The notes under the pieces were generated by a model. That model ran no database searches. It saw only the letters and a program-made list of their open reading frames with translations, and was not told where the DNA came from. Below, in pieces: positions 19,408-28,473 of a stretch of 64,000 nt of DNA. Within the stretch, counting starts at the first letter, position 1. Each line of letters begins with the position of its first letter. The position numbers and the translations under genes were made by a program. The DNA is from Bradyrhizobium guangzhouense (GTDB taxonomy: Bacteria; Pseudomonadota; Alphaproteobacteria; Rhizobiales; Xanthobacteraceae), in assembly GCF_004114955.1 (NCBI RefSeq), contig NZ_CP030053.1, positions 4,774,001 through 4,838,000 on the forward strand, read 5' to 3'.

Positions 19408-19439
19408 CATATACCCAGTCGATGAGCAATAGTTCGGCT
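19408..19439. promoter_or_regulatory. Second candidate SorC-family operator, upstream of HAD-SorC operon
   Basis: CATATACCCA at 19408-19417 matches the left arm of the 17526 site in 9 of 10 bases, with the same 5-bp spacer, a degenerate right arm, and then the same TTCGGCT heptamer at 19433-19439. Overall 23 of 32 aligned bases agree. It lies 13 bp upstream of the HAD start. Confidence 0.5.
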
Positions 19440-19557
19440 CTCGGCAGACCATCGCAGGCAACCCGCGGCAGAACGAGCGCGGCGCGGCCCTCATTGCCAT
19501 TTTGAGGCGGCTACAGGTGACAATCAGGAATTGGCGCCTGATGGCGCGGTCACGCCG

Positions 19558-19677
19558 TCAAAACAGGACAAAGGCGCCGATCAGCAAACCCGCCGCGAAG
19601 GACATAAGTCCCAGGGTGCAGACGGAAACGATGCGCACGAGGATGCGGAGTCGCACCTCATACTCGTCGTCCGTCAT
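19558..19677 (-). CDS. Possible small single-pass membrane protein
   Basis: A 39-codon reading frame starts MTDDEYEVRLRILVRIV and continues into one hydrophobic helix (TLGLMSFAAGLLIGAFVLF). An acidic N-terminus followed by a single helix is a common pattern for real small membrane proteins. No strong ribosome-binding site precedes the ATG, and the frame stays open further upstream with unconvincing sequence. I do not recognise a family. Confidence 0.35.
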   Translation of the reverse strand: MTDDEYEVRLRILVRIVSVCTLGLMSFAAGLLIGAFVLF

Positions 19678-19765
19678 CTCATGGATATGAGCCGCCACTG
19701 GTGCTGCCCTGCCCGTGCGCTGTTCGGCACCTTTGGATCTATAGCCCAAATCATGGTCAAGGCGA

Positions 19766-19795
19766 GGCATCGGCCTCGGTCGTGAGGCCGATGCC
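19766..19795 (-). terminator. Strong hairpin downstream of gguB, probable terminator
   Basis: A perfect 12-bp stem (GGCATCGGCCTC at 19766-19777 with GAGGCCGATGCC at 19784-19795) and a 6-nt loop lie 77 bp beyond the permease stop. The following minus-strand sequence is not T-rich, so termination is plausible but not certain. Confidence 0.5.
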
Positions 19796-19872
19796 GATGC
19801 CGTGATCGCAATTGAGGAAAATTGTACCGTATGGGGACGGTGCCGGAGCCCCGCCCCGCGGGTGACTTATTC

Positions 19873-21063
19873 CTATCGCCGCTGGTTATAGACGTCGATG
19901 CACACCGCACCGAGCAGCACCAGGCCCTTGATGACCTGTTGGTAGTCGATGCCGATGCCGAGGATGGACATGCCGTTGTTCATTACGCCCATGATCATGG
20001 CGCCGACCACGGCACCGCCGACGCGGCCAACGCCGCCATAGGCCGAAGCGCCACCGATGAAGCACGCGGCGATGACGTCGAGCTCGAAGCCGAGGCCGGC
20101 TTTCGGAGTCGCGGTGTTGAGGCGCGCGGCGAAGACGAGACCGGCGAGCGCGGCGAGCGCACCCATGTTGACGAAGGTGAAGAACGTCAGCCGCTCGGTC
20201 TTGATGCCCGACAGGCCTGCCGCCTTGGCGTTGCCGCCGACGGCATAGATCTGGCGGCCAATCACGGTGCGACGGGTCACGAAACCATAGAGCGCGATCA
20301 GGACGCTCATGATCACGAGCACGTTGGGCAGGCCGCGATAAGTCGCGATCAAATATGTGAAGTACAGCACGGCGCAGGCCAGCACGACGCTCTTGCCGAG
20401 GAAGAATGCGTAGGGCTCAACCTCGATGCCGTGCGACACCTCACGCGCGCGGCTCTTGGCGCTGGCATAGACCAGGCCGAGTGCGAGCACCGCACCAATC
20501 AGCATGGAGGTGGGATGCAGCGTGCCGGCCTCAGGCAACAGCTCCGGAATGAAGCCCGACGACAGCTTTTGGAAGGTCGACGGGAACGGCCCGAGCGACT
20601 GCCCCTGCAACACGGCAAGCGCAAGGCCCTTGAACACCAGCATGCCCGCCAGGGTCACGATGAAGGACGGAATCTTGAAATAGGCGACCCAATAACCCTG
20701 GGCCGCGCCGATAGCCGCCCCGACCGCGAGACAGATAAGGAAGGCGAGCGTGTAGTCGACCTTGTATGTCACCATCAGAACGGCGGCGACCGCACCGACG
20801 AAGCCCGCGACCGATCCGACCGACAGGTCGATATGGCCGGTGACGATCACCAGCAGCATGCCCAATGCCATGATGACGATGTAGCTGTTCTGAAGCACCA
20901 GGTTCGTCAGATTCAACGGCTGCAACAGCGTGCCGCTGGTCATGACCTGGAAGAACAGCATGATCGCAATCAGCGACATCAGCATGCCGTAGTTGCGCAA
21001 ATTGTTCTTGATGAAGCTGCCGTGCCGGCGCTCCTCGGGCAGCGACACCGTCTTGTCGGTCAT
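19873..21063 (-). CDS. gguB: Multiple-monosaccharide ABC transporter permease GguB
   Basis: Inner-membrane permease of the RbsC/XylH/MglC family, 396 residues, the length typical of GguB. The segment VTGHIDLSVGSVAGFVGAVAAVL is the family's diagnostic loop, and VGGNAKAAGLSGI and IGGASAYGGVGRVGGAVVGA match the later conserved regions. It overlaps the ATPase gene by ATGA and is the last gene of the chvE-gguA-gguB set. It should work with GguA and ChvE to import L-arabinose, D-galactose and related monosaccharides. Confidence 0.93.
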   Translation of the reverse strand: MTDKTVSLPEERRHGSFIKNNLRNYGMLMSLIAIMLFFQVMTSGTLLQPLNLTNLVLQNSYIVIMALGMLLVIVTGHIDLSVGSVAGFVGAVAAVLMVTYKVDYTLAFLICLAVGAAIGAAQGYWVAYFKIPSFIVTLAGMLVFKGLALAVLQGQSLGPFPSTFQKLSSGFIPELLPEAGTLHPTSMLIGAVLALGLVYASAKSRAREVSHGIEVEPYAFFLGKSVVLACAVLYFTYLIATYRGLPNVLVIMSVLIALYGFVTRRTVIGRQIYAVGGNAKAAGLSGIKTERLTFFTFVNMGALAALAGLVFAARLNTATPKAGLGFELDVIAACFIGGASAYGGVGRVGGAVVGAMIMGVMNNGMSILGIGIDYQQVIKGLVLLGAVCIDVYNQRR

Positions 21064-22652
21064 GGCTGCGATCCTCCCATCTCCGCGGCCTTGGCCGCGC
21101 CGTTTCCGTTGCTTCGTTCGTTGCGCATGATAGCGCGCATGATGTTTTCTTGTGTCGCCTCAGCGCCCGGGAACTCGCCGACGAAGGCGCCGTCGTTCAT
21201 GACGCAGATGCGGTCGCAGATGCCGAGCAGTTCGGGCATCTCCGAAGAGATTACCACGACGCCGCGGCCAGCCTCCGCCAGTTCGTTGATAATACAGTAA
21301 ATCTCGTATTTGGCACCGACGTCTATGCCCCTCGTCGGCTCATCCAGGATCAGTACCTTGGGGTCGGTCATCAGCCATTTCGACAATACGACCTTCTGCT
21401 GGTTCCCGCCGGAAAGCTGGCCGGTCTCCTGATAGACGTCGGAACAGCGGATCCGCATCCGGTTGCGGTAGTCGCTGGCGATTTTCAGCTCGGCGATGTC
21501 GTCGATCACCCGCCCCGGCGCGACCTGATCGAGGCTTGCCAGGGTAATGTTCTTGCGGACGTCGTCGGCCAGGATCAGGCCGAGCTGCTTGCGGTCCTCC
21601 GTGACATAGGCAAGGCCGGCGTCGATAGCGGCGGCGACGTTCGGCAGCACGATCTCGTGACCCTCGAGGGCGATGCGACCGGTGATATTGGCCCCCCAGG
21701 AGCGGCCGAACAGGCTCATGGCGAATTCGGTGCGACCGGCCCCCATCAGCCCGGCGATACCGACGACCTCGCCGCGCTTGACGCCGAAATTGACGTTCTT
21801 GATTACCTGCCGCTCAGGATGAATCGGGTGGTAGACCGACCAGTTCGAAACCTCGAGCACGGGCTCGCCGATCTTGGCGCTGCGCTCGGGAAAACGATGG
21901 GCGAGATCGCGGTTGACCATGCTGCGGATGATACGGTCTTCCTGGATCGGCTCGGCGCGGCAGTCGATACCGTCCACGGTGCGTCCGTCGCGCAGCACGG
22001 TGATGTGGTCGGCGACGCGGGCGACCTCATTGAGCTTGTGCGAGATCAGGATCGAGCCGATGCCTTGCTCGCGGAACTTCATCAGGCGTTCGAGCAATGC
22101 TGCGCTATCGGCCTCGTTCAGGCTCGCAGTCGGCTCGTCCAGGATCAGCATCCTGACGCGCTTGGAGAGCGCCTTGGCAATCTCGACCAGCTGCTGCTTG
22201 CCGACGCCCAGATCGGTGATCAGCGTATCTGGCGATTCCTTCAGGCCGACCTGCGCAAGCAGCTCGCGCGTGCGGCGGTACACCGCGTCGCGATCGATCA
22301 CGCCGAATTTTGACGGGGGATGCGAGAGAAAAATATTCTCCGCGATCGACATCAGCGGAATCAGCGCCAATTCCTGATGGATGATGATGATGCCGAGCGC
22401 CTCGGAATCGTTGATGTCGCGGAACCGGCGTTCCTCACCCTCGAAAACAATGGTGCCTTCGTAGCTGCCCGCCGGATAGACCCCGCTGAGCACCTTCATC
22501 AAAGTTGATTTGCCGGCGCCATTCTCGCCGACGAGGGCGTGGATCTGCCCGGCCTCGACCGAGAAATTGACGTCACGCAACGCCTGCACACCGGCAAAGC
22601 TCTTGCTGACGTTGCGCATCTCCAGCATGGCGGTCATCGCGTTGCGTCCCAT
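21060..22652 (-). CDS. gguA: Multiple-monosaccharide ABC transporter ATPase GguA
   Basis: Tandem-domain sugar ABC ATPase of 530 residues. Domain 1 has Walker A GENGAGKST and Walker B MLILDEPTASL; domain 2 has the degenerate P-loop region GLMGAGRTE and the signature LSGGNQQKVVLSKWL followed by VLILDEPTRGIDVGAK. ATG at 22652 is used because GAGGGA lies about nine bases upstream; an ATG at 22637 is possible. The ribosome-binding site is part of the hairpin at 22662-22687, so translation may be tuned. Confidence 0.92.
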   Translation of the reverse strand: MGRNAMTAMLEMRNVSKSFAGVQALRDVNFSVEAGQIHALVGENGAGKSTLMKVLSGVYPAGSYEGTIVFEGEERRFRDINDSEALGIIIIHQELALIPLMSIAENIFLSHPPSKFGVIDRDAVYRRTRELLAQVGLKESPDTLITDLGVGKQQLVEIAKALSKRVRMLILDEPTASLNEADSAALLERLMKFREQGIGSILISHKLNEVARVADHITVLRDGRTVDGIDCRAEPIQEDRIIRSMVNRDLAHRFPERSAKIGEPVLEVSNWSVYHPIHPERQVIKNVNFGVKRGEVVGIAGLMGAGRTEFAMSLFGRSWGANITGRIALEGHEIVLPNVAAAIDAGLAYVTEDRKQLGLILADDVRKNITLASLDQVAPGRVIDDIAELKIASDYRNRMRIRCSDVYQETGQLSGGNQQKVVLSKWLMTDPKVLILDEPTRGIDVGAKYEIYCIINELAEAGRGVVVISSEMPELLGICDRICVMNDGAFVGEFPGAEATQENIMRAIMRNERSNGNGAAKAAEMGGSQP

Positions 22653-22661
22653 CCGTTACGT

Positions 22662-22687
22662 CCCTCTCCCCGCGAACGGGGAGAGGG
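22662..22687 (-). other. Intercistronic hairpin between chvE and gguA
   Basis: A perfect 11-bp stem, CCCTCTCCCCG at 22662-22672 and CGGGGAGAGGG at 22677-22687, with a CGAA loop. On the transcript its 3' arm contains the GAGGG that would pair with the ribosome for gguA. It may lower ATPase expression relative to the binding protein, or stabilise the chvE message. Confidence 0.65.
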
Positions 22688-22700
22688 AAACTTGAGTGTC

Positions 22701-23774
22701 TTACTGGAACTGCGACTTCTTGTAGTAGCCGCTGTCAATCAGGGTCTTCTCCCAATTGTCCTTATACACCACAACCGGCTTCAGCAGATAGGAGGGCACA
22801 GTCTTGGCACCGTTCTCGTAGGTCTTAGTGTCGTTGACCGTGACCTGCTTGCCGGCGAGCGCGGCGTCGACCATGTCGGCGGTCACCTTAGCGAGATCGC
22901 GGGTGTCCTTGAAGATGGTCGAGTACTGGTCGCCCCGCAGCATCGCCTTGATCGACGGAACTTCGGCGTCCTGTCCCGAGATGATCGGCATTGGCTGGTC
23001 GGCACTGCCATAGCCTACGCCCTTCAGCGAGGAGATGATGCCGATCGAAATGCCGTCATAGGGCGACAGCACGGCATTGACCTTCTTGTTGCCGTAGTAG
23101 GCGCTGAGCAGATTGTCCATGCGGGCCTGCGCAGTGGCGCCGTCCCAGCGCAGAGTCGCAACCTTGTCCATGCCCATCTGGCCGGAGGCGACGACGAGCT
23201 TGCCGCTGTCGATATACGGCTTCAGCACGCTCATCGCACCGTTGTAGAAGAAAAAGGCGTTGTTGTCATCGGGCGAGCCGCCGAACAGCTCGATGTTGAA
23301 CGGACCCTTGCCTTCCTTCAGGCCGAGGCCCTTCTCGATCGATTGCGCCTGGAGCACGCCGACCTGGAAATTGTCGAAGGTCGCGTAATAGTCGACATTC
23401 GGCGTGCCGCGGATCAGGCGGTCATAGGCGATGACCGTGATGCCCTTGGCCTTGGCCTGCTTGAGCACGTCCGACAGCGTGGTGCCGTCGATCGCGGCGA
23501 TCACCAGCGCCTTGGCGCCCTTGGTCACCATGTTCTCAACCTGCGAGAGCTGGTTCGGAATGTCGTCCTCGGCATATTGCAGGTCGGTGTTGTAGCCGCG
23601 TTCCTTCAGCACCTTCACCATGTTGTCGCCGTCTGCGATCCAGCGCGCGGAGGATTTCGTCGGCATGGCGATGCCGACGGTTGCCTTGTCCTGCGCGGAG
23701 GCTGTGAGACCTGTAACCATCGTTGCGGCGCCAGCCAGCGCCATCGCCAGAAATGTCGTCTTCAATTTCAACAT
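22701..23774 (-). CDS. chvE: Multiple-monosaccharide-binding periplasmic protein ChvE
   Basis: Periplasmic sugar-binding protein of 357 residues with a signal peptide (cleavage near residue 27, LTASA). It matches the ChvE group: [40 protein letters not shown] and [18 protein letters not shown]. ChvE proteins bind L-arabinose, D-galactose, glucose and other aldoses, and in Agrobacterium also feed the virulence sensor VirA. GGGAG precedes the ATG. It follows the SMP-30 lactonase by 74 bp, linking import and oxidation of the same sugars. Confidence 0.93.
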   Translation of the reverse strand: MLKLKTTFLAMALAGAATMVTGLTASAQDKATVGIAMPTKSSARWIADGDNMVKVLKERGYNTDLQYAEDDIPNQLSQVENMVTKGAKALVIAAIDGTTLSDVLKQAKAKGITVIAYDRLIRGTPNVDYYATFDNFQVGVLQAQSIEKGLGLKEGKGPFNIELFGGSPDDNNAFFFYNGAMSVLKPYIDSGKLVVASGQMGMDKVATLRWDGATAQARMDNLLSAYYGNKKVNAVLSPYDGISIGIISSLKGVGYGSADQPMPIISGQDAEVPSIKAMLRGDQYSTIFKDTRDLAKVTADMVDAALAGKQVTVNDTKTYENGAKTVPSYLLKPVVVYKDNWEKTLIDSGYYKKSQFQ

Positions 23775-23848
23775 GCTTCACTCCCTTTGGGTGTCAGATT
23801 GCTTGTTAGTGTCGTCCAGTACATGGGTAAAGGTCGGTTTCGGATCTC

Positions 23849-24730
23849 CTATGCGAGCTTGACATCGGGCTCCGCGCGACCGCGCGCGGATGCTTGTAAC
23901 ACAAAAGTGCAGCCGGCCTGTGGGTCGGCCGCGCGCGCCTCTGCGTCCATGTCCTGCCAGGCAGAAGTGACGAGCAGGCGCGACAGATCCGCGCCGACGA
24001 ATGCAGGACAACTCGCCTGCTTTGCCGGCACATGCAGCGAGCGCAGGCGCTCGCCTTGCGGAGAATAGACATCGACGCGGCTGGCCCCCCAGCAGGCATT
24101 CCAGATCTGCCCGTCGGCATCGCACACCGAACCGTCAAGCCCGCCGACGCCGGTGTGGCGCAGCAACACCTCGGGCTCTCCGCGCGGCAGGCCGGTGTCG
24201 GGATTGAGCGGTACAGCATAGAGCACGGCGCGCGCGGTGTCGGTGAAATATCCTTTGGCGCCATCCGGCGAGAAACAGATCGAGTTTGGAATGCTGATCC
24301 CCGGAAACAGCGTCGAGATCTTGCCGCGGTGGAGCGCGTAGATCGCCCCCAGACCTCGTTCGGCCGTTCGTCCCATCGTCCCGATCCAGAACGTGCCGGA
24401 TTGATGCACACGGCAATCATTGGAGCGTGTCGCGGGATTGTCCGCTTCGAGCGGGCAGAACAACGTCATTGCGCCATCGGCGAGTGTGCGGATGTAGCAA
24501 CCATCCTCCGCGACAACGAGCTGGCGCTCGGCATCGATCCGCCCCAGCGCACTCGCCATCCGGCCGAGCGCGTGGATTCGGATCGCGCCGCCGCCGAGGT
24601 GCGCCTCGAAGAGTTTGCCCTCGCGAATGTCGAACCACCAGGCGGTGTCGGTGGCCACGTCATAGGTCGGGCCTTCACCGAGATGACATTGCTCAGCGCA
24701 CAGAACGGTCGTCGGCACCTCTTCCATCAT
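23849..24730 (-). CDS. SMP-30/gluconolaconase-family sugar lactonase
   Basis: Six-bladed SMP-30/gluconolactonase/LRE-family hydrolase of 293 residues. Metal-ligand segments are visible as HLGEGPTYD (Glu), GTMGR, ISIPNSICFSPDG (Asn) and GGLDGSVCDADG (Asp). ATG at 24730 overlaps the aldose-epimerase stop and begins right at the fold; upstream in-frame sequence is shadow. Next to a sugar 1-dehydrogenase and mutarotase, it should open the L-arabinono- or D-galactono-lactone to the aldonic acid. Confidence 0.9.
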   Translation of the reverse strand: MMEEVPTTVLCAEQCHLGEGPTYDVATDTAWWFDIREGKLFEAHLGGGAIRIHALGRMASALGRIDAERQLVVAEDGCYIRTLADGAMTLFCPLEADNPATRSNDCRVHQSGTFWIGTMGRTAERGLGAIYALHRGKISTLFPGISIPNSICFSPDGAKGYFTDTARAVLYAVPLNPDTGLPRGEPEVLLRHTGVGGLDGSVCDADGQIWNACWGASRVDVYSPQGERLRSLHVPAKQASCPAFVGADLSRLLVTSAWQDMDAEARAADPQAGCTFVLQASARGRAEPDVKLA

Positions 24731-25803
24731 GGCGCCCTCACCGCGAAGCGATAGACGGTGTGATGTCGATAGACGCCGCCGGGGTCGAGGCGCGGGCTCG
24801 GAAAATCCGGCCGGTTCGGCGAGTCGGGCCACACATGCGGCTCCAGGCACAGCGCGTCCGATTGCCGGATCAGCCTGCCGCCCTTGCCCGAGATCGTGCC
24901 GTCGAGATAGTTGCCGGAATAGACTTGCAGGCCGGGCTGGTCGGTGAACAGTTCCATGATCCGTCCTGAAAGCGGGGCTTCCAGGCGGGCCGCAAGCGCG
25001 AGCTTGCCGTCGCGCGCGAGGCAATAAGTGTGATCGTAGCCCCTCCCGTTCTGCAATTGCAGATCGCCCTCGCGAATGTGTGCGCCGACGGCGTGAGCCT
25101 CGCGGAAGTCAAATGGCGTACCGGCTACGCTGCGCGGCGGCTCCGGCAGCGGGATAGCGCTGGGATCGATAGCGAGGAAGTGGTCGGCCTTGACCGTCAG
25201 CCTGTGATCCAGAGTGGACGCGCCCGAGGTCGCGCCTTCCAGATTGAAGAAGCTGTGATTGGTGAGGTTCACGATGGTCGACCGGTCGGTCCGCGCCTCC
25301 ATGATCAGCGACAGCTCGGATGGGCCTGTGACACGATAGGTCAGGCGCACATCGAGCTTTCCTGGGTAATTCTCCTCGCCATGCGGGCTCGTATAGGTCA
25401 GCGTGACCGCGGGGCTGGCGCCGTCGTCGATCTCGGCAATATCCCAGAGCTTTCGATCGAAGCCGTCGACGCCGCCATGCAGCGCGTTGGGGCCGTTGTT
25501 AACGGCAAGCTGGAAGGTCTCGCCGTCCAGCGAAAACCGGCCGTTGGCGATGCGATTGGCGTAGCGGCCGACGGTGGCGCCAAAGAACTTCCGTTCAGCA
25601 AGATAACCGGCAAAGGTATCATGGCCGAGCACGACGTCGTCGGTGCCGCCTTTGGCGTCCGGTGCGATCAGCGCCTGGATCACGGCGCCATGGGTGATGA
25701 TGCGGGCCTCAAACCCGCCCGCCCCGCGCAGCACGATGCGCTCGACACTGCGTCCATCGGGCAGCGTTCCGAACACATCCTTCGCTATTTTCGCACCAGC
25801 CAT
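24727..25803 (-). CDS. galM: Aldose 1-epimerase (galactose mutarotase)
   Basis: Aldose epimerase of 358 residues. RYANRIANGRFSLDG, NGPNALHGGVDGFDRKLW with a catalytic His, and NLTNHSFFNLEG with the second His are all family signatures, and the base Glu lies in the C-terminal LEPHVWPDSPNRPDFPS region. It interconverts alpha and beta aldoses, supplying the anomer used by the neighbouring dehydrogenase. It is two bases downstream of that gene and overlaps the lactonase gene. Confidence 0.93.
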   Translation of the reverse strand: MAGAKIAKDVFGTLPDGRSVERIVLRGAGGFEARIITHGAVIQALIAPDAKGGTDDVVLGHDTFAGYLAERKFFGATVGRYANRIANGRFSLDGETFQLAVNNGPNALHGGVDGFDRKLWDIAEIDDGASPAVTLTYTSPHGEENYPGKLDVRLTYRVTGPSELSLIMEARTDRSTIVNLTNHSFFNLEGATSGASTLDHRLTVKADHFLAIDPSAIPLPEPPRSVAGTPFDFREAHAVGAHIREGDLQLQNGRGYDHTYCLARDGKLALAARLEAPLSGRIMELFTDQPGLQVYSGNYLDGTISGKGGRLIRQSDALCLEPHVWPDSPNRPDFPSPRLDPGGVYRHHTVYRFAVRAP

Positions 25804-25805
25804 GT

Positions 25806-26732
25806 CTAGTCCACAAACGGTTCGACGATACTACGCTTGCCGAGCAGGAAGGAGTCGGCGACGAGGCGAAGCGGTGCCAGGTCGACATCGCTCGCGCCTG
25901 ATGCCGCGAGCTTGACGAAGTGACGATAAAGTTCTCGATATTCCTCATCGGGCGCGTCGGCAACAACCTTGCCGTCCACCGCCATGATCCTTCCACCGCG
26001 GGACAATGTCATCTGGCCCTGATCGGTTTCCGCGAAGATATCCCAGCTCTGCGGTCCGGTCTGACGAAAGTCGAACTCGGCCGTGACAGGCAAGCCGCTG
26101 ATGTCGGTCAGCGTCAGGTTGGCGGCAATCGGCGACTGGCAATTGGCCGGAAACGCAAGCTCGGCCGCGGTGACGAACACCGGTTTTGGCAGGATGCGGG
26201 TGAGGATCGAGAGCGCATTGATGCCGGGGTCGAACACGCCGAGCCCGCCCGGCTCCCAGATCCAGGTCTGGCCGGGGTGCCAGACGCGGACGTCCTCCTT
26301 CCAATTGATATGAACGGACTTGATCCGGCGCGTCGCCAGCCATTCGCGGGCCGGCTCGACCGCCGGGGCGTGGCGCGAATGCCAGGTCGCAAACAAGGTC
26401 CGCTTTGCCTCGGCCGCCATTGCGACCAACGGATCGAGCTCTGCAACACCGATGCCGGGCGGCTTCTCCAGCATGACATGCTTGCCTGCGGCCAGCGCTG
26501 CGGCAGCCTGGGCACGGCGCACCTGCGGCGGTGTGCAGAGCGACACCGCATCGATCTCCGGACCCTTCTCCAGCAGTTCCTCGATGGTGGCAAAATGCGG
26601 CAAGCCGGGCAGCGACGCGTTACGACTGGCAACGGCGGCAAGCACGGCGCCCGGCGTCGCGGCGATCGCGCCGACATGCTGGTCGCGCGCGATCTTGCCG
26701 AAGCCGACGATGGCAATACGAAGAGCTGTCAC
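25806..26732 (-). CDS. L-arabinose/D-galactose 1-dehydrogenase (Gfo/Idh/MocA family)
   Basis: Gfo/Idh/MocA oxidoreductase of 308 residues. The N-terminal Rossmann motif is IAIVGFGKIARDQH and the catalytic-Lys motif is VMLEKPPGIG. Long stretches such as WHSRHAPAVEPAREWLATRRIKSVHINWKEDVRVWHPGQ and IWEPGGLGVFDPGINALS closely resemble, from memory, the Azospirillum L-arabinose 1-dehydrogenase, which also accepts D-galactose. It oxidises the aldose to the lactone. It begins with GTG in a GTGA overlap with the GntR gene. Confidence 0.88.
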   Translation of the reverse strand: MTALRIAIVGFGKIARDQHVGAIAATPGAVLAAVASRNASLPGLPHFATIEELLEKGPEIDAVSLCTPPQVRRAQAAAALAAGKHVMLEKPPGIGVAELDPLVAMAAEAKRTLFATWHSRHAPAVEPAREWLATRRIKSVHINWKEDVRVWHPGQTWIWEPGGLGVFDPGINALSILTRILPKPVFVTAAELAFPANCQSPIAANLTLTDISGLPVTAEFDFRQTGPQSWDIFAETDQGQMTLSRGGRIMAVDGKVVADAPDEEYRELYRHFVKLAASGASDVDLAPLRLVADSFLLGKRSIVEPFVD

Positions 26733-27496
26733 GATTGTTCTCCAGATGCTGCAGGCGCGGCCGGTGCCGTCTCGGCCGCCGCGCTCTTATGCCGGCGCAT
26801 GCCATTGTGAATGACGAAGGCCATGGACTCGGCCGCCGCGTCGGCATCACCTTCTGCGATCGAATCGACGATCTTCTGGTGCCAGAGCAAGGTAATCTCG
26901 CGGTCTTCCGACCCGGCAGGTGCGCTGAGCATGAAGGCCGTCCGCAGAGCAGCCTCGATCACGTGACCGATGGAGCGCATGAACGGATTGCCGGATGCGC
27001 GCGCCACCGCCAGGTGCAACGCGAGGTCGGCTTCGGCAAAGTCGACGGACTCGGACGTCTCCTGCCGCATGCGGTCCATGCTGCGCTGAAGCTCGGCGAT
27101 GTCTTCCTCCGAACGGCGCCTGGCCGCGAGTGCCGCCGCGCGCGGCTCCACCGCAAGACGTATCTCCGCAAGGTCGTTGAGGAAGCGCCTGTCGATGCCG
27201 GCGTCGAGATGCCAGGCCAGCACATCGGCGTCGAACATGTTCCAGGCGGCGCGCCCGCGCACGACGGTGCCAACCCGCGCCTTGGTGGTGAGCAGGCCCT
27301 TTGCGACCAGCGTCTTCACGCTCTCGCGCAACACCGGCCGCGACACGCCGAACATTGCCGTCAGCTCGGCATCGCCCGGTAGCCGCACCCCTTCCGCATA
27401 CCGGCCAGCGATGATGTCGACGCCGATCGAGCGGGACACTTCCGCATGGTTGGAATGGGCCCGTCGTGTCGGGATGACGACGATGCGCGAGGTCAT
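26729..27496 (-). CDS. GntR/FadR-family transcriptional regulator
   Basis: GntR regulator of the FCD subgroup, 255 residues. The winged HTH reads GVRLPGDAELTAMFGVSRPVLRESVKTLVAKGLLTTKARVGT and the C-terminal FCD domain has metal-ligand-like residues in EADLALHLAVARASGN and LWHQKIVDSI. ATG at 27496 gives an ATGA overlap with yjfF. It sits between the ytf transporter genes and the sugar dehydrogenase, so it likely controls them; a 21-bp palindrome upstream of ytfQ is the best candidate site. Confidence 0.9.
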   Translation of the reverse strand: MTSRIVVIPTRRAHSNHAEVSRSIGVDIIAGRYAEGVRLPGDAELTAMFGVSRPVLRESVKTLVAKGLLTTKARVGTVVRGRAAWNMFDADVLAWHLDAGIDRRFLNDLAEIRLAVEPRAAALAARRRSEEDIAELQRSMDRMRQETSESVDFAEADLALHLAVARASGNPFMRSIGHVIEAALRTAFMLSAPAGSEDREITLLWHQKIVDSIAEGDADAAAESMAFVIHNGMRRHKSAAAETAPAAPAASGEQS

Positions 27497-28473
27497 GAGG
27501 TTGCTCCCGCGCGCTTCGCTGCCGGCCGGCGCGCCAGCGCGACCAGACCCTGTTGAAGTGCGATGAAGGCGAACAGCAAGGTGCCGGTCGCGATCTTGGT
27601 CCACCAGCTCGACAGCGTACCGTCGAAATTGATGTAGGTCTGGATCATGCCCTGGATCAGCACGCCGAGGAAGGTGCCGATCACCGAGCCCTGCCCGCCC
27701 GTGAGCAGCGTGCCGCCGATCACCACGGCGGCGATGCTGTCGAGCTCCACGCCGACAGCGGAAAGCGAATAGCCGGCGCTGGTGTAGAACGAGAACACGA
27801 TGCCGGCAGTCCCTGCGAGCAGGCTCGACAGCATGTAGATCTTTATCGTCATCTTGCCGACCTCAACGCCCATCAGGCTGGCGGTCGCCCGGCCGCCCCC
27901 GAGCGCATAGACATTGGCACCGAACCGGGTGAGACGCAGCAACAGGATGCCGCCGATCAGGATCACGAGCATGATGATCGCAATCGCGCTCAGCCGCCCG
28001 CCCCCGGGCATCCGAAACGCAAAGTCGGACACGGTCGAATAGACAGGCGCGTTGATCGGCACCGAATCAGTCGAGAGCAGGAAGCTCGCGCCGCGCGCCA
28101 GGAACATGCCGGCCAGCGTCACGATAAAGGGCGGCAGGTCGAATACGTGGATGACCGCGCCAATCGCCGCACCGAAGGCCGCCGAGAGCACGAGGATGGC
28201 GACGAAGGCGACTAGCGGCGGCACGCCCCAGCGTTCGATCGCCAGCGCGACGAACACAGTGGTGAAGCCTATCACCGAGCCGACCGAGAGATCGATCCCG
28301 CCGGAGATAATGACGAAGGTCATCCCGGTCGCGACGATGCCGAGGAAGGCATTATCGGTGAGGAGATTACCGACCACGCGGGTGGAGGCAATGTTGGGAA
28401 ACTGCACCGCGCAGAGCGCGAAGCCCACGACGAGCACAATGGCCGTGATCAGGACGGGCGGGAGGCCTTTCAT
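27493..28473 (-). CDS. yjfF: Sugar ABC transporter permease YjfF-like
   Basis: RbsC-family inner-membrane permease of 326 residues. It has IISGGIDLSVGSVIGFTTVFVAL and FIVTLAGMFLARG. ATG at 28473 overlaps the preceding permease by ATGA; the frame remains open for another 360 codons upstream, but that sequence is the out-of-frame shadow of ytfT. It is the second permease of the YtfQRT-YjfF importer, which in E. coli carries galactofuranose. Confidence 0.9.
   Translation of the reverse strand: MKGLPPVLITAIVLVVGFALCAVQFPNIASTRVVGNLLTDNAFLGIVATGMTFVIISGGIDLSVGSVIGFTTVFVALAIERWGVPPLVAFVAILVLSAAFGAAIGAVIHVFDLPPFIVTLAGMFLARGASFLLSTDSVPINAPVYSTVSDFAFRMPGGGRLSAIAIIMLVILIGGILLLRLTRFGANVYALGGGRATASLMGVEVGKMTIKIYMLSSLLAGTAGIVFSFYTSAGYSLSAVGVELDSIAAVVIGGTLLTGGQGSVIGTFLGVLIQGMIQTYINFDGTLSSWWTKIATGTLLFAFIALQQGLVALARRPAAKRAGATS

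Larger units (their letters stand above)
19440..19872. other. Largely gene-free stretch
   Basis: Apart from a possible 39-codon membrane ORF and one strong hairpin (annotated separately) I see no gene, tRNA or mobile element here. The rest is ordinary intergenic sequence between the HAD-SorC promoter and the 3' end of the sugar operon. Confidence 0.5.
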
